Below, piece by piece: positions 45,306 to 56,389 of a DNA stretch of 64,000 nucleotides (positions are counted from its first letter, which is position 1; every line of letters starts with the position of its first letter). The notes under the pieces are model-generated. The model made no database searches. It was not told where the DNA came from and saw only the letters and a list, made by a program, of their open reading frames with translations. The DNA lies in assembly GCA_029204225.1 (NCBI GenBank), contig CM055093.1, forward strand, positions 26,633,566 through 26,697,565. The letters are read 5' to 3'. The DNA comes from Diphasiastrum complanatum (taxonomy: Eukaryota > Streptophyta > Lycopodiopsida > Lycopodiales > Lycopodiaceae). A program made the translations under genes and the position numbers.

Positions 45306-47310
45306 TCTAACAAAACAATAAAAGGAAAGAGCTATGAGGATTCACGATGCACCATAATAGATCTCATCTTTCCCATTGATCCCTGATTGACTAATTTTTG
45401 GAAACATGAAAACTAATAGCAGCGACTTCCACAAATGCCTTATGCCCACCTGCTTCGAACTTGCTCCATACCAATCACGTTGTCCCCTATGATATAGTAT
45501 TCCAGAAGGAAACATATGTCACAACTTAGTGACCCAGTAACTTTGTGAAGCCATCTAAGCTTGCAAAACTTTTCAAACACATTGTCAGGCACCTTGCCTG
45601 CTAGAATTACACATTATTTCTGTTGGAATTTCTTGGAACTTCCATCACTTTTCAAACATGTCTGGCACTCTTGCTCCATAAAATTACATACAATTGTCCC
45701 TGAAATTTCCAGGAAGTGGCCGCTACCAGAAGGTAGACACCTGAAAATTGAAATCAGCAGCTCATATAATTGCACTACACTAGTTGGAACGACTGACCTC
45801 CATGCAAAATAAGTGAAAATCCACACTTGTCTAAGTCTTGAGCATCACGTTGAGATTCTAGGAAAGTCACAGCATCAATATAACTGAGACATTAACAAGG
45901 GCATCCTCAAATCTCAAGATGTACAAATTTGGACATCAAGCATTTAAAGATTGTTCAAACGACAAATAATAGGATACAACACCCTGATAAAATCATTCCA
46001 AATTCAGACCATAAAACATTATGCTTCTTGAAGATTCATTGTAATTTTGGGCACAGGCAAGCCACAACAGCATAAGCACAAGAGAAAGGTTACGAGTCCA
46101 TATAAGAAAGCGATGACAGTGGGATTAGGGGCAAAGCTGACAAAAAAACATAAGAAATAATTGCGGGTACTTTTTACTTTAAAATTAGAAAGAATTCACA
46201 TCAGCATGAATCGCAGAAAGTGTTAGGAAGTGCGCAGATTCCAATCTTAGGAACCAGAAACCAATAAGAACCTAAGAGAATCTGCCTGATCTTTTAAGCG
46301 GCAATTGAGGCTGATGGAAGGAAGGCATAGAGATGTGCCCTGTATATAGCTCAGAGTTACAAAATATGATCAACTTGATCAAAAGTTGACAGATGGAAGT
46401 ACTGCCTGCCTCAGATCAAACTGAAGAGTTCACTTTAGATCTTGAAATAAAAGCTCCATTTCAAAACAGGGGGGTTAACATTACCATCGGAGCTAAATTA
46501 AGAGGATAATGCGGTTTTCCTTGTAAGAGCCCACGCTGAGGGGGTTGATTCGTTGACGATACTCGTCATTACTGCACAACTGCATAACAGGAAATTCTGG
46601 ATTGAATAATTTCACTTTCCCAAACAAATAATCGCGAACAAGTTCACTTTCCTTCCACGTCAGAGGTAAATAGATTGTTAACTATCAGCATAATCGATAA
46701 AAATCAGAAGGACACAAGAAAAAAAGATAACTTCTTTGCCCCCCATCCACAGCTGCCGATCAAGGACTTAATTGCCCGCTTGGTTTAGATAAGTGGAGGG
46801 AAACATTTCATATTCACGTCATCGTAACTAGTAGCAACAATATGCTGCCTATACATGTAAAGGATGCATCTAATCAGGCACACATGCAAAGTTGAGGATA
46901 GTAGAATAGTGAGGCATGGATTTCAAACAAAAATTTTACATGTAAAGAGGAAATCCAACAGATTTCAATTTTAACAAATGGAAATACACGGATTGAAAAT
47001 AAGTTAGCTGCATGGACATTCAGATGCTGGAATGAACTTCACGAATCAAAGCAAGATTGTAAAAAAAGAATACTACAAAGTAGATGAAAACTGGACCAAG
47101 TGTGATAAAAGCATAGAAACCTGTTTGTCGTCCTTCTTACGTAGATCAGGAGCACAACAGAGCTACAAAGAACTAAGCCATTTCAGATAGCCGCTTACCT
47201 GAAATTTCAGTTTCACGTCATTCTGTACATGCCATAAGCAAACAACCATATCTCTATATATAACACATAAGTTTCACGCCCTACTGCACATGCTTGTATA
47301 TCATAAGCAA
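45306..47310 (-). other. Kelch 5' flank, probable 5' UTR intron and promoter
   Basis: A pyrimidine-rich acceptor ends at 45307 on minus. The matching donor, first exon and promoter could not be placed. No other gene is recognised. Confidence 0.3.
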
Positions 47311-47463
47311 ACAAGCAAGCTAGATTTCTATCCTTCCTACTTCTGTGTATTAACCAGATTCACAAGCAAGCTAGATTTCTATCCTTCCTACTTCTATATA
47401 TTAACCAGATTCACAAGCAAGCTAGATTTCTATCCTTCCTACTTCCATATATTAACCAGATTC
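47311..47463. repeat. 51-bp tandem repeat, three copies
   Basis: Units begin ACAAGCAAGCTAGATTTCTA at 47311, 47362 and 47413, nearly identical. The 17-residue open frame they create is probably an accident of a period divisible by three. Confidence 0.9.
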
Positions 47464-47469
47464 ACAAAC

Positions 47470-47839
47470 ACCTTCATCACAATAGAAAGAAAGATTTAAA
47501 GAAAACTTAAAACGCCTCTCCGGCCATAGAGCAAAGCGCGATCACTACGATCCTCGATCGACCATAGCCAGAACTTATGTTAATCATTACTCCAATCATT
47601 ACTCCAAAAAAGGAGCAAAAGAGCTCGTCAGAGAGGAGCAAGCATGACCCTAAAAGGGGAAAAGAGAAAAAGGAGAAAGGAGAAAGGAAAAAGAGGAAAG
47701 AGGAAGGAAGGAGGAAACGATGACATATGAATGAGGGAGGCATCCACCATAGCCAGCAGGGATAAGGACGTCCCAACCCAAAATGAATTTTATCTTCTTT
47801 CACAACAACAACAACATCATGATGAGGCAAAAGTTTGGT
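47470..47839. other. Purine-rich intergenic sequence
   Basis: An AGGAAAG-rich tract occupies 47655-47720 and an (ACA)n/(CAA)n stretch lies near 47803. No gene is recognised. Confidence 0.3.
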
Positions 47840-47955
47840 CATAATATGCATGTTACTCAAGGGTGTTGGCTCAATTGGTTATCTTGACATCCAAAGTCTC
47901 TTTGGTCTCAAGTTCGAGCCTCCCCTTGGAAACCAAGAAGCATAATATGCATGTT
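47840..47955 (+). mobile_element. Short tRNA-derived retroposon with target duplication
   Basis: An 86-bp unit (47855-47940) is flanked by perfect 15-bp direct repeats CATAATATGCATGTT at 47840-47854 and 47941-47955. Inside lie a Pol III A-box-like TGGCTCAATTGG (47867-47878) and a B-box-like AAGTTCGAGCC (47910-47920), spaced as in a tRNA. This fits a SINE or a retroposed tRNA pseudogene. The acceptor stem is not well paired, so it is not called as a functional tRNA. Confidence 0.65.
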
Positions 47956-48480
47956 TTAGTGGGGGCCTCTTCCCTTCCGCGCTGGGATTAAGAGCATGGG
48001 CCCACATGTGGTATACGTTTGGCCCTGGCCCAATGGGTGGGCGCCATTGGGCGTCAGTGCCCAGGCACTGTCGGGGGTATGGACGTGTGCCAGGGAAAAG
48101 CCTCCAACGTGCGTTGGTGTCTCGGGGACACCAGGGCACCCACACTCTTGAAACCCGCCGCGTCCGGGCAACCGCCCGCAAGCCTTGGGCAGCACCCCCG
48201 AGGGTCTCGAGCACCGGTGTCCACCTCAGGCAGCACCCCGAGTGCTGGGCACCGGTGTGCCCATCTCCCAGGTAGCGCCCCCAATTCCCGGGCACTAGTG
48301 TGCCTCCATCCCGGGCAATCACCCCCGCGTACCGAGCACTGGCATCCGCATCCTAGGCACCGACAGCCTTTTTTCTTGGGCACCGATACCTGCGCCCTTT
48401 ACCCAAGGCGGGTCTCCACTTACATGGCTTACTTCAACATTCTCATAAATGATTATGGGATATTGTTCTAGGATCCCAAT
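47956..48480. repeat. GC-rich island with minisatellite-like units
   Basis: The stretch has far higher GC than its surroundings. Imperfect units centred on GGGCACCGGTGTGCC recur at about 48211, 48249, 48292 and 48336 (spacing 38-44 bp). Long open frames on both strands are a by-product of the composition; no protein motif is visible. Confidence 0.5.
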
Positions 48481-48854
48481 GATGTGGCACTTCGGGCAGC
48501 CATTTAAAAAAGAAAAGTGCGGCCATGCGTTTTACATACAAGGAATACTCAAGCCTTTCTCCTGCTCAGGCTCCTGAAGAGGAAAAAGGTCCGAAGGGGG
48601 AAGAGGGAGAAAGCTCAAGGGGGAGAGGGCCTTCACCTGCGTAATGCCAAAAATGTGAAGTTGGGAGCAGTTATCTATTTATTTTAATTTTTTCGAGCTT
48701 TTTCTTAAATTTCAAATGTTTTTTGTCCGAAACTTTTTTCGATGTTCTTTTTTTAGATTTTATATTTTTGGGGTTTCTTTTTTTTATATATATAGTTTTC
48801 ACATTTTTAGCACAAGTTTTTTGTACATTTTTTTCAACTTTTTTTTTTTTTTGA
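48481..48854. other. Purine patch followed by a T-rich tract
   Basis: A GAGGGAGAAAG-rich patch (48575-48635) is followed by about 200 bp of T-rich sequence. No gene is recognised. Confidence 0.3.
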
Positions 48855-48956
48855 AAATGTGTCAATGTGGATAGCCAATGATGGATGCCGCATAACACAT
48901 GCACATTTTGGCATGTGTTATGCGACAACCCATCATTGGTTGTCCACATCACATTT
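48855..48956. repeat. Foldback (long hairpin)
   Basis: The left arm (48855-48902) and right arm (48911-48956) are near-perfect reverse complements over about 46 nt, with an 8-nt loop ACATTTTG. The inner 15 bp (GCATAACACATGC side) pair perfectly. The size fits a small MITE or a hairpin RNA precursor. Confidence 0.75.
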
Positions 48957-51195
48957 CACCAGAATGCTCATGTGCTATGTGTCAAATGTCCACTTGAGGA
49001 TTGTGAGAAGAATGATCACACAAAAATCTGGATGTAAAAGTCATCTGAAAATTTTGCTTTTGAAAGTGCCTCCAAAATACAAACAAAGCCTAAGCACTTG
49101 GCATTGGAGAAAAAATCATTTGGCATGATGTTGTAGAGTAACCTCAATGGGGGCACCAAACTTAGCTATTTACTTTTAGCCATTTTCCATCAAAACACAC
49201 AAGTCATATTGTCAACCAACACTAGCTCCATGGGGCAATCTACTAACCCAACATAAACATCCATTTCAAGTCTAGGAACAAACACAAGAAAGTCCAATTT
49301 AACACCATGCCAACATGAGATTCATGTACAAGCAATGAACCATCCCAAGATAACCAGCAAAGCCAACATATCATCAATTTTTTCCATAACCAGCCAAGCC
49401 ATCACCTCATATGTGAAATGTTATCTATCCGCTATACCATTGATCCAAGTCATTCTTTTAAAATGGATATACTTGACTTTCATAAATGATTAGTAATTGT
49501 CAACTCAAAATTATGACTTGAAACTTTTACATCTTCTAAATTTAGATTATGAACCCCTGGTTGATTTTTTCACGATCGTTTTCTCTTGCCCTTTAGATCT
49601 ACTTGCAACATGTCCAATTCGTACTTTCCTAAAAAAAACATTGGTTGAGTGCATAACAAATGGACTTGTAATGTAAATTTTTCTAGTTACTGTTCTGAAT
49701 GGACCCAAGAAAATGGATGTTTTCCGTTATTTTCAAAAGCCAAAAGTGCAACAAGACTGCCAATTTGAATCTCATTAAAAAAACTACACCACTTCGTTTT
49801 GGCAACTCTTATAGTTTATCTATTTTTTTATTTTTTTGAGTCCGAAAAAATCTCGCCCTTTGTACAAAATCATAATTTTTTGGAAAATTTGAATGTTCTA
49901 CAATTATTGTTGGAGCTCCTAATTTGAAAGGCCATTGAAAATTTCAACATTGAGCAAATTGATTTTTTGTTTTTCAAGAGAGTCTATGCCAATCAAATTA
50001 GTCAAAAAATTATTGAAGCTATTTGACTGCTTGATTCCAAAAGTTCAATTAGGCAAATGGATTAACCTCATGGTGTTCCCTTTGAGCTTTTTGTTCTTCT
50101 AACATGGAATTTAAAAGAAAAAATGTTGCAATCTTGACTTGAGCAAAAGATACACACATAAAAAAAATCGGACTCCTTCAAGAGGTAATCATGAAATTGA
50201 ATGTGAATATTGTTTTCTCCACAACAATGTAATTCCAATTTCAGTACATTTGATTTTAAACTAATGTTGAAAGCTAATGTCATCAATATTAGCCATGCAA
50301 TGATGTGTCTCGGTCTTAATATAATCTTGAAAATGATATGTACATCATATTAATCACACAATTGGCTTTGGCGCACGTAATTCCTCAACAATGCTTTGAA
50401 GCACTAGTAAAGAAAGTGCCTTCTTCTATCTAAGCCTAAAAACAATCAAACATTTGATCAATTTGATCATGAGTGTGGCCCACCCACAAGGTTCTTATTT
50501 ATAAGCTTTTGAAATAATTTTTGTCTACCAACATTAACAAGTATGCCAACATACTGTGATTTAATTTGATTTCTCCAGCAGTGTTGTCAAGCTGAAAATA
50601 AAGAGTTTCTTGGAACTAGCAGGCCTTTGGATCCACGATTCACTCGGAATATCTAATTTCGAAAGAAGCATGGCTGTCTTAGATGCCTAACTGTTTCGCT
50701 CCCTTCATGGTTGTCTTCAATGTTGGAAATTAAGTTCACAACAAATATTTTGGACTTAAAAACAACTATTGAGATATAACTAGTTTTTGGGTGTGAACAG
50801 GAGGAGCGTAGTTCTATAGCTGAATGCAATGGTGATGTGGATGCACATAGCATCATCAAATCTATTGTACAAGCAACAATAACATGATTTTTAGACTAAT
50901 ATGTGTTGGTCGCATTAGCAGAAAAGGTGAATACTTCTAATTTTGTGACCTTTTTGGTCACTATCTTAAAGTTAAGATGATCAAGTAAAGACTATCTTTA
51001 AAGATATGTGAACCTGTGCATTTTCTGGTTAAGGAAGTTTTCAACTTTGCAATCATCTCAGTAGATTCCGGAAGAATGCATGTATATGTGGAGGCCTTAC
51101 ATATTTATAGTGCACCATTCCAAATAGTTTGTGGGTAATTAGGCATGTATAGATCCAAGTATATAAGATGACTAGGAGTATGATTCACTCCAGTA
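48957..51195. other. A+T-rich intergenic sequence, nothing recognised
   Basis: Only short chance frames (up to 89 codons) are present. No terminal repeats, coding motif or RNA gene was seen. Confidence 0.35.
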
Positions 51196-51199
51196 GTGC

Positions 51200-52070
51200 T
51201 CCTTAATCTTCCTACTAGGAACCGAATTTTTTTAGCATGCGTTCTAAGGTAGTATGCTAACCTTTTGACAGTGATTTTGTCGATATATCAACCAACATAT
51301 TGTTAGCGTGACAATAAATCGATTCAATCTCTCTTCATCCAGTCTATTGCATCATAGCACAAAGTAAAATGCTTTGTCAATTCTATGTACTTCATGACCC
51401 TTAGAAGAGCCTTCTATTGAAATGGGCTTTGATTTGACATGTATTGAGATAGAGTATTGACTGCATATGCAAGATCAAGTTGTGTGCATATATCATAGCA
51501 TACATAAGTAAATAATGACTAATTGATAAGCTTTAGACTTCGAGCACATGTTTTTAGATGATTTGAAGCCTAGACCTCTAATCCATAAGTGAATCTATGG
51601 CTTCACAGTCTTTCGTGCCATACGTTTGAAGTACATTAATTAGGTACATCTACTGACTGAGATTAAACAAAAATTGTAGCTCTGTCTCTACTGATTTCAA
51701 TGCCCAATAAATAGTATATTGATCCCAAATCGGTCATTTCAGACTCACTTGAAAGTAGAGTTTTAGTAACATTTGATAACTAATTTGAAATGCTAATGGT
51801 AAGAGCATTTAATGATATCATGACATAGCTAGAGCCTTTATTACACTTATAAACATTTGAATCAATAGAAAAAAATTGAAATTTATTTGTATCAAGAAGG
51901 TATATATCTTGTTGAACCAGGCTCTTAGGACTTGCTTTGAATCATACAGAGCTTTATGTAATTTGCATACTTTATGCTCTTGTTTCTTGAAGGACATATC
52001 CTTTTGATTGATAAACATATACTTCTTCTTGTACATATCCATACAAGAAAATTTTCTAAACATCTATTTG
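51200..52070 (-). pseudogene. Copia RT/RNase H relic (minus)
   Basis: At 52063-51818 the minus strand reads KKYMFINQKDMSFKKQEHKV and CKLHKALYDSKQVLRAWFNKI, the RT segment before YxDD. Further left, in changing frames, RNase H-linker motifs follow (ISIHVKSKPISIEG, KGHEVHRIDKAFYFVLCY). The catalytic centre is not preserved. Confidence 0.6.
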
Positions 52071-52127
52071 ATGGATTTTGAGATTGAATAGTTAAGATCC
52101 TGGATCCTTAGGCTTCTATTTCCTACA

Positions 52128-52139
52128 TGGTATCAGAGC
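52128..52139 (+). promoter_or_regulatory. Primer-binding site of a copia relic
   Basis: TGGTATCAGAGC follows an LTR-like end TTCCTACA. The LTR start was not found. Confidence 0.55.
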
Positions 52140-52329
52140 CTTTAGGTGATCAGATTGCTTGCAGGAGGGCACCCAATAGGAAGCTTAATTCTTCCCCTTT
52201 TGGTAGCAGAAAATCATCAAGCTACTGATTTTTGTAGGAGAAGAATCTGTTCATCTTCTTATAACTTTTTTACAGGAAATTGCAAGGCACCTTCACCTAT
52301 TTGAGAGCTAACAGTAGGGTGCCCATCAT

Positions 52330-53205
52330 ACTCCTGCTCTCAATGGTGTAACTGAGTGCAAGAATCGTACAATTGTGAAAAATGCCAGATCTATGATAGC
52401 TGAGATGAAACTACCAAAAGATTTTTGGTCAGAAGCATGTAGTACGACAGTCTATCTTCAAAATAAAAGTCCTACCATTGCCATACCAAAGATAACACCT
52501 GAGGAAGCATTCACGAAGAAGAAGCCAAAGGTGAACCACTTACGAATCTTTGGATGTAAAGCCTTTGTACACATTCCTAAGGAAGAGAGACGTAAACTTG
52601 ATGTAAAAGCTATCAAGTGTATATTCCTAGGATATGATGATTGTGTAAAGGGCTATAGATGTTTTGATCCAGTGGAAAATAAAATCCATGTAATCGTGAT
52701 GCTATCTCTGATGAATCCAAGATGTATGAAGACAAGGATGTTGAGAAGATAGACACATCCAGTGGGAAAGATGGTATAGTGAGGATACCTCCTGATGATG
52801 ATCCATTCATTGACCTTCCAAGTGATGAATATGAGGATACATCTCAAGGTACTACTACTCAACCTCAAGAGACAGGTTGGAGAGGTAGAGACAAACCTTT
52901 TGGTGCAAGAAGGATTGAAGTTGCAGGTGACAAATGCAAGGAGAAGGATGTACCGCGGGATACGTTTTCATCAGGAAGTCGATCACCTGACAGGAAGCTT
53001 CCTAAGTGGTTTGAGATATTGTTGGAGAGCCGCAACATGGATGACTTTCTAGGATCATCTAGCCATGGAGACCTACGAAGATCAACAAGAAAGAAGACAC
53101 AACCTGAAAGGTATAAAGCAAATTATGCTCTCTTATCTAGCATTATTCAAAGCAAAGAACCTTCGACTTATGGTGAAGCGAAGGATGAAATCTTAGTCTC
53201 CTCCT
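52330..53205 (+). pseudogene. Copia integrase C-terminal relic
   Basis: The segment starts inside integrase (NGVTECKNRTIVKNARSMIA, keeping the catalytic Glu). It continues LPKDFWSEACSTTVYLQNKS, LRIFGCKAFVHIPKEERRKL and IKCIFLGYDDCVKGYRCFDP. After a frameshift near 52700 comes an acidic, then Ser/Arg-rich linker ending RRSTRKKTQPERYKANYALL and KEPSTYGEAKDE. RT is missing. Gag, protease and the N-terminal integrase are deleted between the PBS at 52128 and this point. Confidence 0.7.
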
Positions 53206-53513
53206 ACTTCCACATATATTAGTTTTCCCCCTCCAGTTTCAGGAAAAGTTTTAGATGATTTTGTAAATTTAAAGGTCGAATCCATTCTAAATGACAATTC
53301 ATTCAGTGGTTTATCTATATTACTTCCTTCACCCCCTGCATTTGCTTTTGTAAATACTCCTAAATATGTACAATATGACCAATTGTTTTAACACATATCT
53401 TAAGGGTCTAGTTGTTATGTCCATGACCAGTACATAGGATACAGTATACTCCTAGTCTTGGATACACGATACTCCAGTGAAACACGCTGTTAGTTATGCC
53501 ACATCATATTGAC
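53206..53513. other. Intergenic, nothing recognised
   Basis: No motif or repeat is visible after the copia linker breaks off. Confidence 0.3.
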
Positions 53514-53650
53514 ATGACCCGAAAGTAACTAATATCCTTGTGAGGCCCAGAACACACTGATGGAGTTTAGACAAGGTATACATGACCCCAAAGTAACTAA
53601 TATCCTTGTGAGGCCTAGAACACACTAAACGGAGTCTAGACAAGGTATGA
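53514..53650. repeat. 68-bp tandem duplication
   Basis: Copies start ATGACCC at 53514 and 53582 and share AAAGTAACTAATATCCTTGT and GAGTCTAGACAAGGTAT-like blocks with few differences. Confidence 0.85.
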
Positions 53651-53879
53651 GACAGTGTATGCATGTGTAGAGTTATTAATAGCAATTCTATGAATAGTTG
53701 GTCCATGTTTAGGACTCTATTCTAGATGAATCTATGTATAGGGAACTTAGGGCTATGCATGGCTATGTGCCCAGGTTGCTTTTGGCTCTATATATTGGGT
53801 CCAAACTCACCCTACTCTTTATTATGGTTTTGGATTCATTGTCAGGCTCTCACTTTACATTCGTGCTTCTTGTTCCTTG

Positions 53880-54398
53880 TGTTTGGGGAGAGGGAGGAAG
53901 AATAAATGATGTTCACGAACGAGAAACAGACTCGAACAAGAAACGAACGAGAAGAAAACTCAAACAGAAAATGTTCATGCGCAACGGAATGAGCTAAATG
54001 ACTCTCTCCCTAAGCATGACCACGCCTATCAGAATGAACAAAACTTCAGTGATAGAAATCACAATCATTCTAGAAATCAAATCATTCTAGATTACGTAGC
54101 CAAACATTTAAATGGATGAAGCATTAGATGAATAATTTGTCGCAAAATGCAAGACAAATTATCTGTCGCGAATGATTCGCGAGGAGCTAGACTGTGCTCG
54201 ACTGATAATTCATCACGAATTATTCGCGAAAGACAAGACTAAAAGTTGATTGTCTATTATCAGAAAGAGCAACAAGAAAGATCAGACAGAATGAAGAATA
54301 AGCATAACAATATTGACAGATCTAAAACGTAGAACAAATGAACTGTGTCAGATTAAGTATATCAAGTATACAAGTCAATTATGCGGTGGAGCCCAAGA
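53880..54398 (-). repeat. Copia LTR, left arm of a head-to-head pair
   Basis: This is the reverse complement of 54400-54884 with scattered differences. On + it starts TGTTTGGGGAGAGGGAGG. There is no PBS to its left, so it has lost its internal region or is a solo LTR. Confidence 0.8.
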
Positions 54399-54399
54399 C

Positions 54400-54884
54400 T
54401 GTAGTGGACGAAACTGCGTAATTGACTTGTATACTTGATATACTTAATCTGACACAGTTCATTTGTTCTACGTTTTAGATCTGTTCATATTGCTATGCTT
54501 GTTCTTCATTCTGTCTGATCTTTCTTGTTGCTCTTTCTGGTAATAGACGATCAACTTTTAGTCTTGTCTTTCACGACTAATTATCAGTCGAGCACAATCT
54601 AGCTCTTCGTGAATCATTTGCGACAGATTTGCAATTCGTGACAAATTATTCATCTAGCGCTTCATCCATTAAAATGTTTAGCTATGTAATTTAGAATGAC
54701 TATGTTTTCTATCACTAAAGTTCTATTCATTCTGATAGGCGTAGTCATGCTTAGGGAGAGAGTCATTTAACTCATTCCGCTGCACACGAACATTTTCTGT
54801 TCGAGTTCGCTTCTCGTTCGTTTTTTGTTCGAGTTCGTTTCTCGTTCGTGTTCGTCATTTATTCTTCCTCCCTCTCTCCCAACA
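54400..54884 (+). repeat. Copia 5' LTR, right arm of a head-to-head pair
   Basis: It starts TG at 54400 and ends CTCTCTCCCAACA at 54884, followed directly by the PBS. The two LTRs are one base apart, with their U3 ends facing. Confidence 0.8.
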
Positions 54885-54896
54885 TAGTATCAGAGC
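54885..54896 (+). promoter_or_regulatory. PBS, one mismatch
   Basis: TAGTATCAGAGC differs from the standard TGGTATCAGAGC at one base. Confidence 0.7.
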
Positions 54897-55041
54897 AATC
54901 TTTATAGCTTGATTAGCTCCCACAGTACAAGACTCTACTAGTCGATATAGTATTTGTTTTCTTGTTCTGTATTTTTCAGTATTAGATTTTCATTCTTAAG
55001 TCACTGATAGTTTCTCCTATCACTTAGACTAATTCTTCCAC

Positions 55042-56385
55042 ATGGATTCCCAAGGGAAAGCCAGTCCTCTCATGGACAAGCTTGATGGAGCCAATTACCA
55101 TCTGTGGAAATTTAAGATGAAGACTGTACTAATGGCAAAAACGACGTTGTTACAAGTGCAGAAGGGAAACCCGAAGCGGACGACGCAACAATCGCTAGAT
55201 GGAAGCTAAAGGATGGAAAAGCTTTCGCGCTGATCATCCTCAACATCACGGTTACACACATTGGCCATGTATCCGAGGCTCAGACATCAAAGAAGTCTGG
55301 GACATCTTGAGCACACTATATGAAGTGCGAGATATAGCTTCCAAGCTACATCTCAGGAAGAAATTCTACTCCCTCAAGATGACGAATGGCGATTCTATGC
55401 AGAATCACATTAATCAATTCAAGAAACTACTAAGGCAAATGGCCGCTGTCGGATCTGTCATAGACGATCAAGATGCAGTGATGCAACTGCCTACAAGCTT
55501 GCCAAGTTCTTATGACAGCTGGGTGATGATCATCACGACTCATCCAGAGTTGACTCTTTCGAGAGTCATCACTATGTTGTTAGACACGCGAAGGAACGAA
55601 GCCTCAAGTTCCTCAGCTGATTCTCACGCCTTGTACACCAACAAGGGCACGACAAAGCAGAAGAAGAAGAAAGGCTCGAAGCTATCAAAGCTAGACCAGA
55701 AACCAGCTCAGCACAAGGAACAATCGAATCCGTAGACAAAGAAGAAGTTGTTCTGCAGATACTGCAAATGAAACAACCACAAAATACAAGACTATCGAAT
55801 ACTTCAAGCGAAGAACAACAGCAAAGGGCAATTGAATCAAGTGGCAAATGCAGCTGCAAAAGCTCCACAGCCTATTCAAGAAGCGGATCATGATGTCTTC
55901 ATAATCAACCATCAAGAAGCATCTGCCGACAGTTCTTGGTTCCTGGATTTCGGAGCCACTCAGCACATGACTAGCATGATTGGCTGTTTCGAGTCCTATA
56001 CACTTACAGTACCCAAGAATTCATTCACCTTGGCAACAATAGCACACAAGCTATTAAAGGTGAAGGAACTATAAGATTATGATTTGCAAATGATCAATCT
56101 AAGCTACTCTCCAAAGTTCTATATGTACCTAAGTTATCCACGAATTTGCTCTCTGTAAGCAGAATCATAGATCTAGGACATAGAGTAGAATTTGAATGTG
56201 ATCAATGTAAAGTAGTTGATAGGACAGGCAAGATCTTAGCACTCGGAAAGAGGCATGGATACTTGTATAAATTAAGTCATTGCTTTTTTGCCTTCAGTCC
56301 TCAAGGACGCTCTCATCAAGCATTTCAAACCATCCAAACTGACTCAAAGCCCGTTCATTCAAATTACTCATATCAAGATGCGTCG
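55042..56385 (+). pseudogene. Copia gag and protease relic
   Basis: The ATG at 55042 begins MDSQGKASPLMDKLDGANYH, with the gag LWKFKMK motif. A frameshift near 55140-55200 follows, then 55199-55735 continues UBN2 gag (DIASKLHLRKKFYSLKMTNG, DDQDAVMQLPTSLPSSYDSW). A zinc knuckle FCRYCKxNNHKIQDY has lost its last Cys. The protease reads SSWFLDFGATQHMTS (D-F-G-A for D-S-G-A). GAG-pre-integrase sequence follows (LSVSRIIDLGHRVEFECDQC). The copia reading stops near 56385 and a gypsy gag follows directly. Confidence 0.75.
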
Positions 56386-56389
56386 TGAA

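Noticed and set aside
47290-47499. A 69-codon frame with a 17-residue repeat
   Set aside because: It is produced by a 51-bp tandem repeat (divisible by three) with no start context or domain. It is best read as non-coding minisatellite.
47855-47940. A functional tRNA gene
   Set aside because: The A and B boxes are present but the acceptor and anticodon stems do not pair well, and the unit is flanked by a retroposition TSD.
48006-48471. Several overlapping open frames on both strands
   Set aside because: The high GC content removes stops on both strands. No motif is seen and the frames track the repeat units.
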